Shown piece by piece: positions 14,395-21,146 of a DNA stretch of 40,699 nt. The DNA is taken from IMG/VR virus record IMGVR_UViG_3300049215_000121, positions 1 to 40,699 of that record, one strand, 5' to 3'. The notes below the pieces were generated by a model. That model saw only the letters and a list, made by a program, of their open reading frames with translations. It was not told the DNA's origin and ran no database searches. Position 1 is the first letter of the stretch. Every line of letters starts with the position of its first letter. Made by a program: the position numbers and the translations under genes. The DNA is from a virus.

Positions 14395-14960
14395 AAGCCA
14401 GCGTCCTCGAATATCGCCTCCTCTACAGCATGGTTGTCGCCGGAAAGAGCGCGACCTTCGCTGAGAACGCTCTGGGCCGCTTTTTCGAAGGCGTCACGGT
14501 CAGTCCATTTGCCCACATCCGTCATCTGGTGAAGGTGGGGCAACTGGAGAACCGTCTCCGGCAGGCCAGGACTGGCAACTACGGAAAGCTCGCCATCGGG
14601 TTTTCCGACGTCGCCCACCTTTCGCCCAACTTGGCGACCGTCAGCGCCGAGGCCTTGGAGATGATCCACGGCATCGGCCCGAAGACCTCGCGCTTCTTCA
14701 TCATCTGGACTCGCCCTGATGCTGCGCACGCCGCGCTGGATACTCACGTTCTGAAGTGGCTGCGGTTCATCGGGCACGAGGCGCCTCTGTCGACTCCCTC
14801 AGGCCGGAAGTATGCCTTGCTCGAGGTCATCATGCTGGAGGAGGCGAAGAAGCGAGGCATGACTGCCCGCCAGCTGGACTCCGCGATCTGGGACTGGTGC
14901 GCCAGCGGACAGCACATCGACGGCACTTGGCCGGCCAACCTTCAGCCCGTTGCAAAATGA
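14391..14960 (+). CDS. HhH-GPD DNA glycosylase-like protein
   Basis: 189 residues. HGIGPKTSRFF (93-103) is a helix-hairpin-helix, followed by AALDTHVLKWLRF with Asp117 at the position of the catalytic Asp of endonuclease III/MutY-type glycosylases. The N-terminal helices fit the rest of the HhH-GPD fold, but the usual [4Fe-4S] cysteine cluster at the C-terminus is absent. No Lys precedes the Asp in the way that marks bifunctional OGG1/Nth enzymes, so a monofunctional glycosylase or a degenerate DNA-binding version is likely. Substrate unknown. Coupled by ATGA at both ends. Confidence 0.65.
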   Translation: MKASVLEYRLLYSMVVAGKSATFAENALGRFFEGVTVSPFAHIRHLVKVGQLENRLRQARTGNYGKLAIGFSDVAHLSPNLATVSAEALEMIHGIGPKTSRFFIIWTRPDAAHAALDTHVLKWLRFIGHEAPLSTPSGRKYALLEVIMLEEAKKRGMTARQLDSAIWDWCASGQHIDGTWPANLQPVAK

Positions 14961-15211
14961 AAGCCCCACCCTCAGTCCGTGCCCCCCGTCTCGTCACTTC
15001 GGACATCCTCGAGGCCCGCAAGGTCCTCGGCCGGGAGCCGAAGTGGCCGGTCGGCGTGGTCCTCAGCGTGAACAGCTTCAACGAGCTCGTGGCTTACCGC
15101 TGCAAGTTCCCGTGCCCGGTCGCTGTCGACCCGATGGCACCGCGCGACACCTGCGCCTGGTTCTATCTGCCCCAAAACTTCGCCCCGTTCACCCAACTAA
15201 TCCGCGCATGA
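14957..15211 (+). CDS. Small hypothetical protein, 84 residues
   Basis: ATG at 14957 overlapping the preceding stop (ATGA). Beta-rich with several Pro residues, including segments VGVVLSVNSFNELVAYR and DTCAWFYLP. No family recognised. The overlaps at both ends are the best evidence that it is expressed. Confidence 0.55.
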   Translation: MKAPPSVRAPRLVTSDILEARKVLGREPKWPVGVVLSVNSFNELVAYRCKFPCPVAVDPMAPRDTCAWFYLPQNFAPFTQLIRA

Positions 15212-15417
15212 ATACCCTCCGCCGCCTGTTCTTCAAGATCGTGCCGTGCTACCGCCGGCTCGAGCACCGTTTCGTCAGCTACAAGGACGCCGACATGCTG
15301 ATCCGCAACAGCGCCGGCAAGTCGGAGTCGCTGCAGTGGCGCATCGCTCCCGAGGAAGACCACAACCCGCTCCGCAGCTGGGTGCACATCGAACGCCGGG
15401 AACGCATCACGCAATGA
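15208..15417 (+). CDS. Small basic hypothetical protein, 69 residues
   Basis: ATG at 15208 in an ATGA overlap with the upstream stop. Basic N-terminus with an amphipathic stretch (LRRLFFKIVPCYRRLEHRF). No motif recognised. Its own stop overlaps the next ATG at 15414. Confidence 0.55.
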   Translation: MNTLRRLFFKIVPCYRRLEHRFVSYKDADMLIRNSAGKSESLQWRIAPEEDHNPLRSWVHIERRERITQ

Positions 15418-15983
15418 AGATCGGCACCCGCAGCGTCCTCTTTGGCGCCCACCAGTTCCTCCTTCACCCGCTCTGCCTGGCTGTCGCCTGGACGCGCCTC
15501 TACGGCTTCCCCCGCCAGTGGCAACTCTGGCTCTGCTTCTTCGTTCACGACTTCGGCTACTGGCAGAAGCCCGACATCGACGGCAAGGAAGGCCAGCGTC
15601 ACCCGGAGATGGGGGCCCGGATCGTTCTCTGGGTCACCGGCAGCATGCACTGGCACAACTTCTGCCTCTTCCACTCGCGCCACTACGCGAAGGCCATGGC
15701 AAAGACCGCCAGCCGGCTATGCGTAGCCGACAAGCTGGCGTTCGCCGTCACCCCGAAGTGGCTCTATCTCCTGACCACCGGCTGGACCGGCGAGCTCGAG
15801 GAATACATGGCAAACGGGGCCCACGCGAAGAACCCGCCGTGCACCGACCACGAGGTCTGGTGCCTGAAATCAGGTATCCCTGGCTTCTGGCACGACGGTC
15901 TCCGGAGCTACATGATCAGGTGGACCGCGAAGCATCACCACGACCAGGACGACGCCTGGACCAAGCTGGAGACCAGCCGTTGA
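15414..15983 (+). CDS. HD-domain-like phosphohydrolase (tentative)
   Basis: 189 residues; ATG at 15414 in an ATGA overlap. FFVHDFGYW (42-50) supplies an HD dyad (H45-D46). H63, H87/H90 and a later CVADKLA with D106 fit the H...HD...D pattern of metal-dependent phosphohydrolases. The hydrophobic N-terminal half (residues about 8-45) could be core helices or membrane-associated. HD enzymes in phages often act on nucleotides (dNTP or (p)ppGpp hydrolysis), but the substrate cannot be told from sequence. Confidence 0.5.
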   Translation: MKIGTRSVLFGAHQFLLHPLCLAVAWTRLYGFPRQWQLWLCFFVHDFGYWQKPDIDGKEGQRHPEMGARIVLWVTGSMHWHNFCLFHSRHYAKAMAKTASRLCVADKLAFAVTPKWLYLLTTGWTGELEEYMANGAHAKNPPCTDHEVWCLKSGIPGFWHDGLRSYMIRWTAKHHHDQDDAWTKLETSR

Positions 15984-16003
15984 CCAGCAAAGGCATGCAT
16001 GCC
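15980..16003 (+). promoter_or_regulatory. Possible internal promoter/operator before the resolvase gene
   Basis: TTGACC (15980-15985), five of six matches to a -35, overlaps the stop of the HD-like gene. It is followed six bases later by the GGCATGCATGCC palindrome (15992-16003). No good -10 follows. The only break of more than 20 bases in this stretch of the coupled operon is here, which suggests a second control point for resolvase and deformylase. Confidence 0.35.
15992..16003. repeat. GGCATGCATGCC palindrome, copy 2
   Basis: Exact 12-base copy, 24 bases upstream of the chosen ATG of the resolvase gene. An alternative ATG (15995) lies inside the palindrome in the resolvase frame. Confidence 0.6.
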
Positions 16004-16027
16004 ACTGCTCCACGTGGAACAATTCCC

Positions 16028-16537
16028 ATGACCTACCCCAACGGCCCGAAAATCCTCGCCCTCGACCTCGCGACAAACGTCGGCTGGGCCTGCCTCTCGA
16101 ACGGCATCATCACCCACGGCGAGGAGTCCATGAAGCGGATCCACGGCCTGAAGCGCCAGCCCGACGAGCATCTGGGGGCTGCCTTCTTCAAGTTCCGCAA
16201 CTTCCTGACCGACTCCATCCACCTGCACAAGCCCGAGCAGCTCGTCACGGAATACACCGGCTTCTTCAAGAGCGCCCCGGCCCGGGACATCTGCTGCGGG
16301 TTCCGCGGCATCCTCCTCGAGGTCGCTGCCCGCAATGACCTGCCGGTGTTCAGCTACGCCCCCGGGACGATTAAGAAGTTCTGGCACGGGTCTGGGAACG
16401 CCGACAAGGACGCGATGATCGACCAGGCCGAGATGCGCGGCTGGGGACGGCTCGGGCCCGACGAGTGCGACGCGATCGCGATGCTTCATCTCCACATCGA
16501 CAAAACCTCAACTCCCGACGCCCATGCCGCTCCTTAA
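16028..16537 (+). CDS. RuvC-like Holliday-junction resolvase
   Basis: 169 residues from the ATG at 16028. An RNase H-fold nuclease: ILALDLATNVGWA gives the first Asp, VTEY the Glu, and GPDECDAIAMLHLH the final acidic pair, in the order and spacing of phage RuvC-like resolvases. It would cut branched DNA during recombination or before packaging. An in-frame ATG at 15995 would add 11 residues, but it lies inside the GGCATGCATGCC palindrome, so I prefer 16028. Overlaps the deformylase gene by 14 bases. Confidence 0.8.
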   Translation: MTYPNGPKILALDLATNVGWACLSNGIITHGEESMKRIHGLKRQPDEHLGAAFFKFRNFLTDSIHLHKPEQLVTEYTGFFKSAPARDICCGFRGILLEVAARNDLPVFSYAPGTIKKFWHGSGNADKDAMIDQAEMRGWGRLGPDECDAIAMLHLHIDKTSTPDAHAAP

Positions 16538-16985
16538 ACCCACCGACGACCGCCTCTACCAGGTCTGCGAGCCCGTCGCCGACATCAACGCCCAGGTTTG
16601 GCCGGTCATGCCCGACATGCTCCACCAGATGAACCGCGCGAAGTGGGCGGTCGGACTCTCGGCGCCGCAGCTCGGGATCATGCTCCGGTTTTTCTGCTAC
16701 CGGAACCCGGCGATCAGCTACGTCATCAACCCGATCATCCTGGAGCGCTCGAAGGAGGTCGTGCTCGGCCGCGAGAGCTGCCTGTCGTGGCCCGGCCGCT
16801 GGGGTGTCGTGCCGCGCCACAAGACCATCCGCTGCCGCTGGACCGACGAGCGGGGCACGCTGATCGAGCGCGAGGTCGTGGGACTCTACGCGAAGGTCTT
16901 CCAGCACGAGATCGACCACCTCGACGGGAAGACGATCTTCCCGCGGCCGGAGGTCAGGCAGCCGAAGCCGGAGGAGCAGAAGTGA
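16524..16985 (+). CDS. def: Peptide deformylase
   Basis: 153 residues. All three metalloenzyme motifs are present: GLSAPQLG (44-51, for GxGxAAxQ), ESCLS (84-88, for EGCLS) and HEIDH (128-132). The metal ligands Cys86, His128 and His132 and the catalytic Glu129 are retained. The enzyme removes the formyl group from nascent proteins. Phage versions are known mainly from marine cyanophages. Motif I has Ser in place of the first Ala and motif II has Ser for Gly. It overlaps the resolvase by 14 bases and is coupled by GTGA to the next gene, so it is a fixed operon member. Confidence 0.85.
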   Translation: MPLLKPTDDRLYQVCEPVADINAQVWPVMPDMLHQMNRAKWAVGLSAPQLGIMLRFFCYRNPAISYVINPIILERSKEVVLGRESCLSWPGRWGVVPRHKTIRCRWTDERGTLIEREVVGLYAKVFQHEIDHLDGKTIFPRPEVRQPKPEEQK

Positions 16986-17359
16986 GGCAGGACTGGTCAC
17001 ACCTCGAGAACGCCCGCAAGCGGACCGGACCCTACGCCAGCGCCGAAGGGGAACAGCACGGCGCGTTCTACCTGAAGCGCGGCCGGACCGAGTTCATCGT
17101 TATCGCCTCGCAGGGCATGACGGAGATCCCGTGGGAGCACGTGTCCGCCCGGGCCTTCGACTACAAGGGCGAGCGCGTGCCCAGCTGGGACGAGATGTGC
17201 TGGCTGAAGGACCAGTTCTGGGACCCCGAGGAGTGCGTGGTGCAGTTCCACCCGCCCCGGTCCGACTACGTGAACAACCACCCGAACGTGCTGCACCTGT
17301 GGAAACCGTGGGGCGAGATGCCGCGGCCTCCATCGATCGCAGTCGGCATCAAAACGTGA
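16982..17359 (+). CDS. DUF7694-type small phage protein
   Basis: 125 residues, GTG start in a GTGA overlap with the deformylase stop. The pattern EFIVIASQGMTEIPWEHVSAR, VPSWDEMCWLKDQFW, VVQFHPP..DYVNNHPN and LHLWKPW is that of a conserved phage family (DUF7694 as I recall it) with no established function. The fold looks compact and Trp-rich. A longer upstream frame is antisense-like and rejected. Confidence 0.65.
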   Translation: MRQDWSHLENARKRTGPYASAEGEQHGAFYLKRGRTEFIVIASQGMTEIPWEHVSARAFDYKGERVPSWDEMCWLKDQFWDPEECVVQFHPPRSDYVNNHPNVLHLWKPWGEMPRPPSIAVGIKT

Positions 17360-17478
17360 AGACCGCCTTCGCCTACCTATTCCGCCGTGTGCGGCGCCTG
17401 GTCGAGATTCCGCCCGAGTTCATCGGCGGGGACCCTCGCTGCACCATCACCGTCAACCTGCGCCCGTTCTCTCCATGA
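17356..17478 (+). CDS. Tiny coupled ORF, 40 residues
   Basis: GTG start at 17356 in a GTGA overlap with the preceding stop; ends in an ATGA overlap with the next ATG (17475). Basic first half (YLFRRVRRLVEIPPEF), beta-like second half. Its placement exactly between two overlap junctions is the evidence that it is translated, since without it there would be a 115-base gap. No function known. Confidence 0.5.
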   Translation: MKTAFAYLFRRVRRLVEIPPEFIGGDPRCTITVNLRPFSP

Positions 17479-17900
17479 AGCTCTACCACTTCACCTCCGG
17501 CCAGCACATGGCCATGATCCACATCGCCGGCATCACGAAGGGCGTCATCCCGTGGTCCATGAATTCCGACGGGCAGGTCGGCATGGTCGCCGGCTGGCAG
17601 TGGCTGACCGAGAATCCGGACTGGCAGCAGGAGTGGGCCCGGCCGAGCCCGTTCTCGAAGCTGACCTTTCGGCGCGACGAGTGGCGCATCACCGTCGAGA
17701 TCCCGTCCGCTCAGGTCCGCCGGCTCGTCTCGTGGAAGGAGGTGGACCGCACCCGCCGTCCCGCCTCGGCCGACTTCATCAACACCTTCGCCGACGCCCA
17801 TCTATGGCACCTCTTCAAGGGGCCCATCCCGCCGGACTGGTTCGCCGCCGTGGACCGCAACCCGACCCGGCACGACCTGGTCATCACGGACCAGAACTGA
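17475..17900 (+). CDS. Hypothetical protein with YHFT start, 141 residues
   Basis: ATG coupled by ATGA. Begins LYHFTSGQHMAMIHIAGITKG, followed by GWQWLTENP and a beta-rich section (KLTFRRDEWRITVEIP). The opening resembles the first strand and helix of ADP-ribosyltransferase-fold proteins such as DarT-like or KptA-like families, which begin with a similar H/Y-HxT motif. The catalytic Glu of those families is not obvious, so the link is weak. Function unknown. Confidence 0.55.
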   Translation: MKLYHFTSGQHMAMIHIAGITKGVIPWSMNSDGQVGMVAGWQWLTENPDWQQEWARPSPFSKLTFRRDEWRITVEIPSAQVRRLVSWKEVDRTRRPASADFINTFADAHLWHLFKGPIPPDWFAAVDRNPTRHDLVITDQN

Positions 17901-17902
17901 CC

Positions 17903-18163
17903 ATGGCCTACACCGACGGCCTCATTGCCTATGGCGTCTCCGCAGTGCTCCCGCGGGTGCTCGACGATCCGAACGCCGGCAAGCTGGTCCGGCTCAGGAT
18001 GCGGAACGACGAGATCATCACCGGCTACTTCCGGAAGGAGGACGGCAGCTTCAGCCGGTGGTCGATGCGCTGGACGGACGACAGCCAGACCTGCCTGATG
18101 CCGCTCTACCCCATGGGAGCGAACGTCCGGCCTACTGGCGGAAGAACAGCCAGCCGCCGATGA
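17903..18163 (+). CDS. Hypothetical protein, 86 residues, last of the rightward operon
   Basis: ATG at 17903 in a TGACCATG junction. Beta-rich core (LVRLRMRNDEIITGYFRK, then FSRWSMRWTDDSQTCLMPLYPM). No family recognised. Its 3' end overlaps the 3' end of the opposite-strand zinc-ribbon gene by 32 bases (18132-18163). Confidence 0.55.
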   Translation: MAYTDGLIAYGVSAVLPRVLDDPNAGKLVRLRMRNDEIITGYFRKEDGSFSRWSMRWTDDSQTCLMPLYPMGANVRPTGGRTASRR

Positions 18164-18287
18164 TCAAGCCGAGGATGACGGCAACAAGGATGCCGCCGGC
18201 GCTGGTGTAGGTCTTCCCGCAGTGCGGGCAGGTGCGGGCATCGCTGGCGATCTGCTTGCCGCAGGATTTGCATTTGATCAGGGCCAT
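18132..18287 (-). CDS. Zinc-ribbon membrane protein, 51 residues
   Basis: Minus-strand gene inside the rightward cluster. CKSCG...CPHCG (residues 6-24) is a zinc ribbon of the kind found in zinc_ribbon_2-type proteins, followed by one transmembrane helix (GGILVAVILGLIIGGWLFF). The ATG at 18287 has a good GAGGA ribosome-binding site 6 bases upstream, better than most genes here. The ribbon would lie in the cytoplasm with the C-terminus in or across the membrane. Probably a separately transcribed moron; role unknown. Confidence 0.7.
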   Translation of the reverse strand: MALIKCKSCGKQIASDARTCPHCGKTYTSAGGILVAVILGLIIGGWLFFRQ

Positions 18288-18370
18288 GGTGGGTTCCTCG
18301 CAGGTGGTTTCGGACGTTCCCGACCTTATCGCCAGCCCGGAACCGCGTGGCAAGCCCATCCCCGGGAGCT

Positions 18371-18394
18371 ACTGGCTTGTAAGAGCCAGTTTTT
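18371..18394 (+). terminator. Intrinsic terminator ending the rightward operon
   Basis: ACTGGCT (18371-18377), six-base loop, AGCCAGT (18384-18390), then a run of T to 18394. It separates the long operon from the methyltransferase gene at 18405, whose ATG follows only 11 bases later. Confidence 0.75.
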
Positions 18395-18404
18395 CAGCCA
18401 TGGA

Positions 18405-19214
18405 ATGACCCTGATGCGCGTCGGTGATCTCATTCCACAACTCGTGAAGGACCGAATCCGACTTCTTCGAGCGTCACGTTCCTTTTCAACATACGCCGAA
18501 GCAGCGGCCTCCATCGCCGAGGGCTATGATTCTGACGAGGTGGCTTTAGTGGTGTCACGAAAGACCGCCGCTGCGCGCGAACAGATGCCGACCACCGTTA
18601 TAGCGAAGCCGGAAGATGTCCGCGTGCTGGCGGCGCTTCGCCTTGTTGAATCATCGGACGTGATCCGCGTGCTGGACTTCGGGGGCGCTGCTGGGACGCA
18701 TTACCTCTTCGCCCGGCATGTGCTCCCTCGCAACGTCCGGCTGAACTGGTGCGTGGTCGAGACGCCGTCGATGGTGCGAGTGGCTTCTCCCTTGATGGCG
18801 AACGAGGAACTGACCTTTGCCAGTTCGATTGCCGAAGCAGTGCAGCGGATCGGGTTGCCTGATTTGGTCTTTTCCAGCGGAGCCGTGCAGTATGTTCCGG
18901 ACACCGTCGCCACGGTGAACGAATTGCTGGCTATCGGTGCCAAGGCTATCTTCCTGACCCGGTGGGGGCTGACGGATGGCGCTCAGTTCTCCATCGTGCA
19001 GACGAGCGCCCTTTCCTCGAACGGCCCGGGCCCGCTCCCTGCTGGGTTCTCCGACCGCCTAGTGCGCTATCCCGTAACTTTTGTTAATCGTCAGACTATC
19101 GAAACGGCCATCCGGGCACGCTATTCCTTGCCGCTGGTCCTGGCCGAGGCCCCGAAGGCCTATCCCACCCGCGCTGGTTGGGTGCCGATGTTCGGGTTTT
19201 TCGGGGTGTCCTGA
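18405..19214 (+). CDS. TIGR04325-type SAM methyltransferase
   Basis: 269 residues from the ATG at 18405. VLDFGGAAGTHYLF (89-102) is the SAM-binding loop, followed by CVVETPSMV (around 118) and LVFSSGAVQYVPD, the signature of the TIGR04325/LIC12133 family. These enzymes occur in surface-polysaccharide loci, so this one could modify host LPS or capsule, for example to exclude other phages. The gene is bracketed by terminators (18371-18394 and 19242-19265), and its third-base usage is visibly less GC-rich than the operon before it. Both fit a moron acquired by transfer. How it is transcribed past the upstream terminator is not clear; its promoter may lie within 18290-18400. Confidence 0.75.
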   Translation: MTLMRVGDLIPQLVKDRIRLLRASRSFSTYAEAAASIAEGYDSDEVALVVSRKTAAAREQMPTTVIAKPEDVRVLAALRLVESSDVIRVLDFGGAAGTHYLFARHVLPRNVRLNWCVVETPSMVRVASPLMANEELTFASSIAEAVQRIGLPDLVFSSGAVQYVPDTVATVNELLAIGAKAIFLTRWGLTDGAQFSIVQTSALSSNGPGPLPAGFSDRLVRYPVTFVNRQTIETAIRARYSLPLVLAEAPKAYPTRAGWVPMFGFFGVS

Positions 19215-19241
19215 ATCGCAGGATGCCACCGCCCGGCCAAT

Positions 19242-19265
19242 CCCTGCCACGTGGCGGGGTTTTTT
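19242..19265 (+). terminator. Intrinsic terminator after the methyltransferase gene
   Basis: Stem CCCTGCC / GGCGGGG (one U-G pair), ACGT loop, followed by TTTTTT (19260-19265), 28 bases after the stop. Confidence 0.85.
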
Positions 19266-19285
19266 ACACTCAGTCTGGGTCAAGA

Positions 19286-19297
19286 GGCATGCATGCC
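19286..19297. repeat. GGCATGCATGCC palindrome, copy 3
   Basis: Exact copy in the convergent zone between the rightward methyltransferase gene and the end of the leftward late operon. No gene starts nearby, which weakens a purely promoter-linked role for the repeat. Confidence 0.6.
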
Positions 19298-19398
19298 ACC
19301 CCGGGCTTGTAAACGAGGCGTATTTCTGCACCGTCTTTTCCGGAGAGAGGCAGACGGCCCGCGACGAGGGCATACAGGTCCGCGCAGACTACGCTTCA

Positions 19399-19430
19399 GA
19401 GGCCGGTGGGGGTGACACCCTGCCGGCCTC
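19399..19430. terminator. Long hairpin at the end of the late operon
   Basis: GAGGCCGG (19399-19406) and CCGGCCTC (19423-19430) pair perfectly, with further pairing of GGG with CCC inside. It lies 20 bases past the stop of the last late gene. There is no T-run, so it may be a Rho-assisted terminator or an RNA 3'-end stabiliser. Confidence 0.5.
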
Positions 19431-19450
19431 ACCGTTTACAGCCAGGGGTG

Positions 19451-19696
19451 TCAGGCGCGCTCCGGCTCGTGCCAGGTGCCCGGCAGCTTGTCGGCCGCGT
19501 CCTGGGGCACGCTGGTCCGCCAGATGACGTTCTCGAAGCCGTCGTTGCTGCCGTCGGTGAAGACCTGCAGCTGCACGACCGACTTCTCCGTCGGTTCCTT
19601 ATCCCAGACGCGGACGATGACCGCCGGCCGGTGTTCGCCCTTGCTGGGGCCTTCGTTGAGGACGTAGTGAACGGTTCTGCCGACGGACGGGATCAT
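19451..19696 (-). CDS. Hypothetical protein, 81 residues, last gene of the late operon
   Basis: Beta-rich small protein: GRTVHYVLNEG, HRPAVIVRVW, SVVQLQVFTDGS. The shape resembles small SH3-like barrels found at phage genome ends, but no family is certain. The leader CAACCC at -15 (19711-19706) matches that of the capsid genes. Downstream is the long hairpin. Confidence 0.6.
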   Translation of the reverse strand: MIPSVGRTVHYVLNEGPSKGEHRPAVIVRVWDKEPTEKSVVQLQVFTDGSNDGFENVIWRTSVPQDAADKLPGTWHEPERA

Positions 19697-19725
19697 GGGA
19701 TTCGAGGGTTGAGGTTGACGGAAAC

Positions 19726-20019
19726 TTAGGGGGAACCCGGCGTGGTCGGACGCCTGCGGTCCTCCCGGGCCTGCCGCTGCAGCTCCTGCTTGATCCAGCC
19801 GACATCGTTCACGAGCACGTCGATCTTGCGGAGGTCCTTCTCCACATCGTCGAGCCGGGCCTTGATGACGGGCACCTCGTCGACCTGCGACTTCAGGTTC
19901 GCCCAGCCGATGCCGATGGAGCCGGCAAGGATGACGACGGAGATCAGGAGTGCACCGGGGAGCGTGAAGAGCTTCTCGGCGGTGACCTTGACGGGCTTGT
20001 CTTCGGTGGCGTTGCTCAT
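19726..20019 (-). CDS. Membrane protein with coiled coil, XhlA-like
   Basis: 97 residues: a short polar N-terminus, one transmembrane helix (ALLISVVILAGSIGIGWANL, about 23-42), then a heptad-rich helix (DEVPVIKARLDDVEKDLRKIDVLVNDV). This reverses the order of XhlA, where the TM is C-terminal, and is closer to an inner-membrane spanin or holin accessory. It sits beside a DUF1353 protein and a lipoprotein in the expected lysis region, so a lysis role is likely. Confidence 0.55.
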   Translation of the reverse strand: MSNATEDKPVKVTAEKLFTLPGALLISVVILAGSIGIGWANLKSQVDEVPVIKARLDDVEKDLRKIDVLVNDVGWIKQELQRQAREDRRRPTTPGSP

Positions 20020-20032
20020 GGGAGGAGTGAGG

Positions 20033-20443
20033 TCAGTTCCAGCGCGAGCCCCCGCGGGCGCGGACGGCGAGGTAGACGACGAAGGCCTGCGCCTTGCGGG
20101 CCCCGCAGACTAGCATGGCCTCGCGGAGCACCTGGTCGGCCTGCTCCCGGCTGAAGGTCACGCGCGACCCGAGCCCGAGATCCCCGCGACGGGTGTAGAG
20201 GTAGTCGTGGATGACCGACGGGAACAGGATGCAGGGGTCGTCGTCATCGACATACCACAGGGCGGCGCGCGGGATGCTGGCGAAGTCGGTCACGAATCCG
20301 GCCGGCACGACGATCTCCCCGAAGGTGTCCGACAGGTAGCGGAACTCCTCGCGCAGCTGGAAAAGCGCTCGGGTGCTTTCGGCGTTGCGGACCTCCTCAG
20401 GCCCCAGCGCGCGAATGACGAGGGGTAGCGGGAAGGAGCTCAC
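20033..20443 (-). CDS. DUF1353 family protein
   Basis: 136 residues, GTG start in a GTGA overlap with the lipoprotein gene. VPAGFVTDFASIPRAAL (about 46-62) and VIHDYLYTR (about 77-85) are the defining motifs of DUF1353, a family common in phage lysis and tail-end regions. The conserved Asp and His residues suggest a metal or catalytic site, but no activity is established to my knowledge. As no endolysin is recognisable here, this is one of the candidates for cell-wall hydrolysis. Confidence 0.7.
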   Translation of the reverse strand: MSSFPLPLVIRALGPEEVRNAESTRALFQLREEFRYLSDTFGEIVVPAGFVTDFASIPRAALWYVDDDDPCILFPSVIHDYLYTRRGDLGLGSRVTFSREQADQVLREAMLVCGARKAQAFVVYLAVRARGGSRWN

Positions 20444-20745
20444 TTGTTCGCGGCGGGCGAGAGCGTGGTCGCGGCCTGCACGTCCACCTCGATCAGGGGG
20501 ACGTAGACGTTCGAGTGGCGGAAGTGCACGTGGCCGCCGACCATCTTGCCGTCCGGGGTGATGGTCACGTCCTCACCCGTGAAGGAGGTGGCGCTGAACT
20601 TGCCGGTCACGGTCGCGGTGATCGACTTGTATTCGCCCGGCGGGATGACCTTGGCGACGTCGGCTTGGACGGTGCTGCAGGCTGAGAGGGCGAGAGCAGC
20701 GGCCCCGAGGAGGGCGGCGATGACGAGTCGGAGGCGGTTATTCAT
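20440..20745 (-). CDS. Lipoprotein, possible outer-membrane spanin component
   Basis: 101 residues. Signal peptide with lipobox LSAC (acylated Cys23), then a beta-rich mature domain (EYKSITATVTGKFSATSFTGEDVTITPDG). ATGA overlap with the preceding gene. Larger than typical Rz1 and not proline-rich, so it could be a unimolecular-type or unrelated lipoprotein. It may act in outer-membrane disruption or in superinfection exclusion. Confidence 0.65.
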   Translation of the reverse strand: MNNRLRLVIAALLGAAALALSACSTVQADVAKVIPPGEYKSITATVTGKFSATSFTGEDVTITPDGKMVGGHVHFRHSNVYVPLIEVDVQAATTLSPAANK

Positions 20746-21116
20746 GGGACGGAGGGTTTCACCTCTGCCGGCTTGTCCACCTTGAACTTGTTCTGGGTCG
20801 CGTAGGCCAACACCGCCACGAAGAACGGGTTCAGCACCTTCACCCAGAGCGTCGCGTATTGATGCCAGGACATGGCGGCGAGGGAGGCGGCGTCGAGGTG
20901 CTGGAAGACGTCGATGAAAGCCGACGCGGAGGCGGTCAGGCCGAAGAGGATGGCGATCGCGTAGGCCGCGGCGTTGCTGCCGGCTTCCCGGGCTACACCA
21001 TCCCGGACGGCGACGAAGATCGGGCGGATGTCCTGTTGCACCCGCCAGAAGCAGATCAGGAAGATCAGGAGGACCGTCAGCGGCCAGACGATGGAGTCAG
21101 CGACGAAGGGGTTCAT
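20742..21116 (-). CDS. Holin-like membrane protein
   Basis: 124 residues from the ATG at 21116 (MNPF). Three hydrophobic segments: VWPLTVLLIFLICFW, AYAIAILFGLTASASAF and VLNPFFVAVLAYA, with a charged cytoplasmic tail. Size, topology and place before a lipoprotein and DUF1353 gene suggest a class I holin. A GTG at 21146, directly after the upstream stop, would add ten polar residues. I prefer 21116 because a GTGGACAT element lies 20 bases upstream, as before other late genes. Confidence 0.6.
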   Translation of the reverse strand: MNPFVADSIVWPLTVLLIFLICFWRVQQDIRPIFVAVRDGVAREAGSNAAAYAIAILFGLTASASAFIDVFQHLDAASLAAMSWHQYATLWVKVLNPFFVAVLAYATQNKFKVDKPAEVKPSVP

Positions 21117-21146
21117 GCATCTTGCCTGATGTCCACCCTCAGTCAC

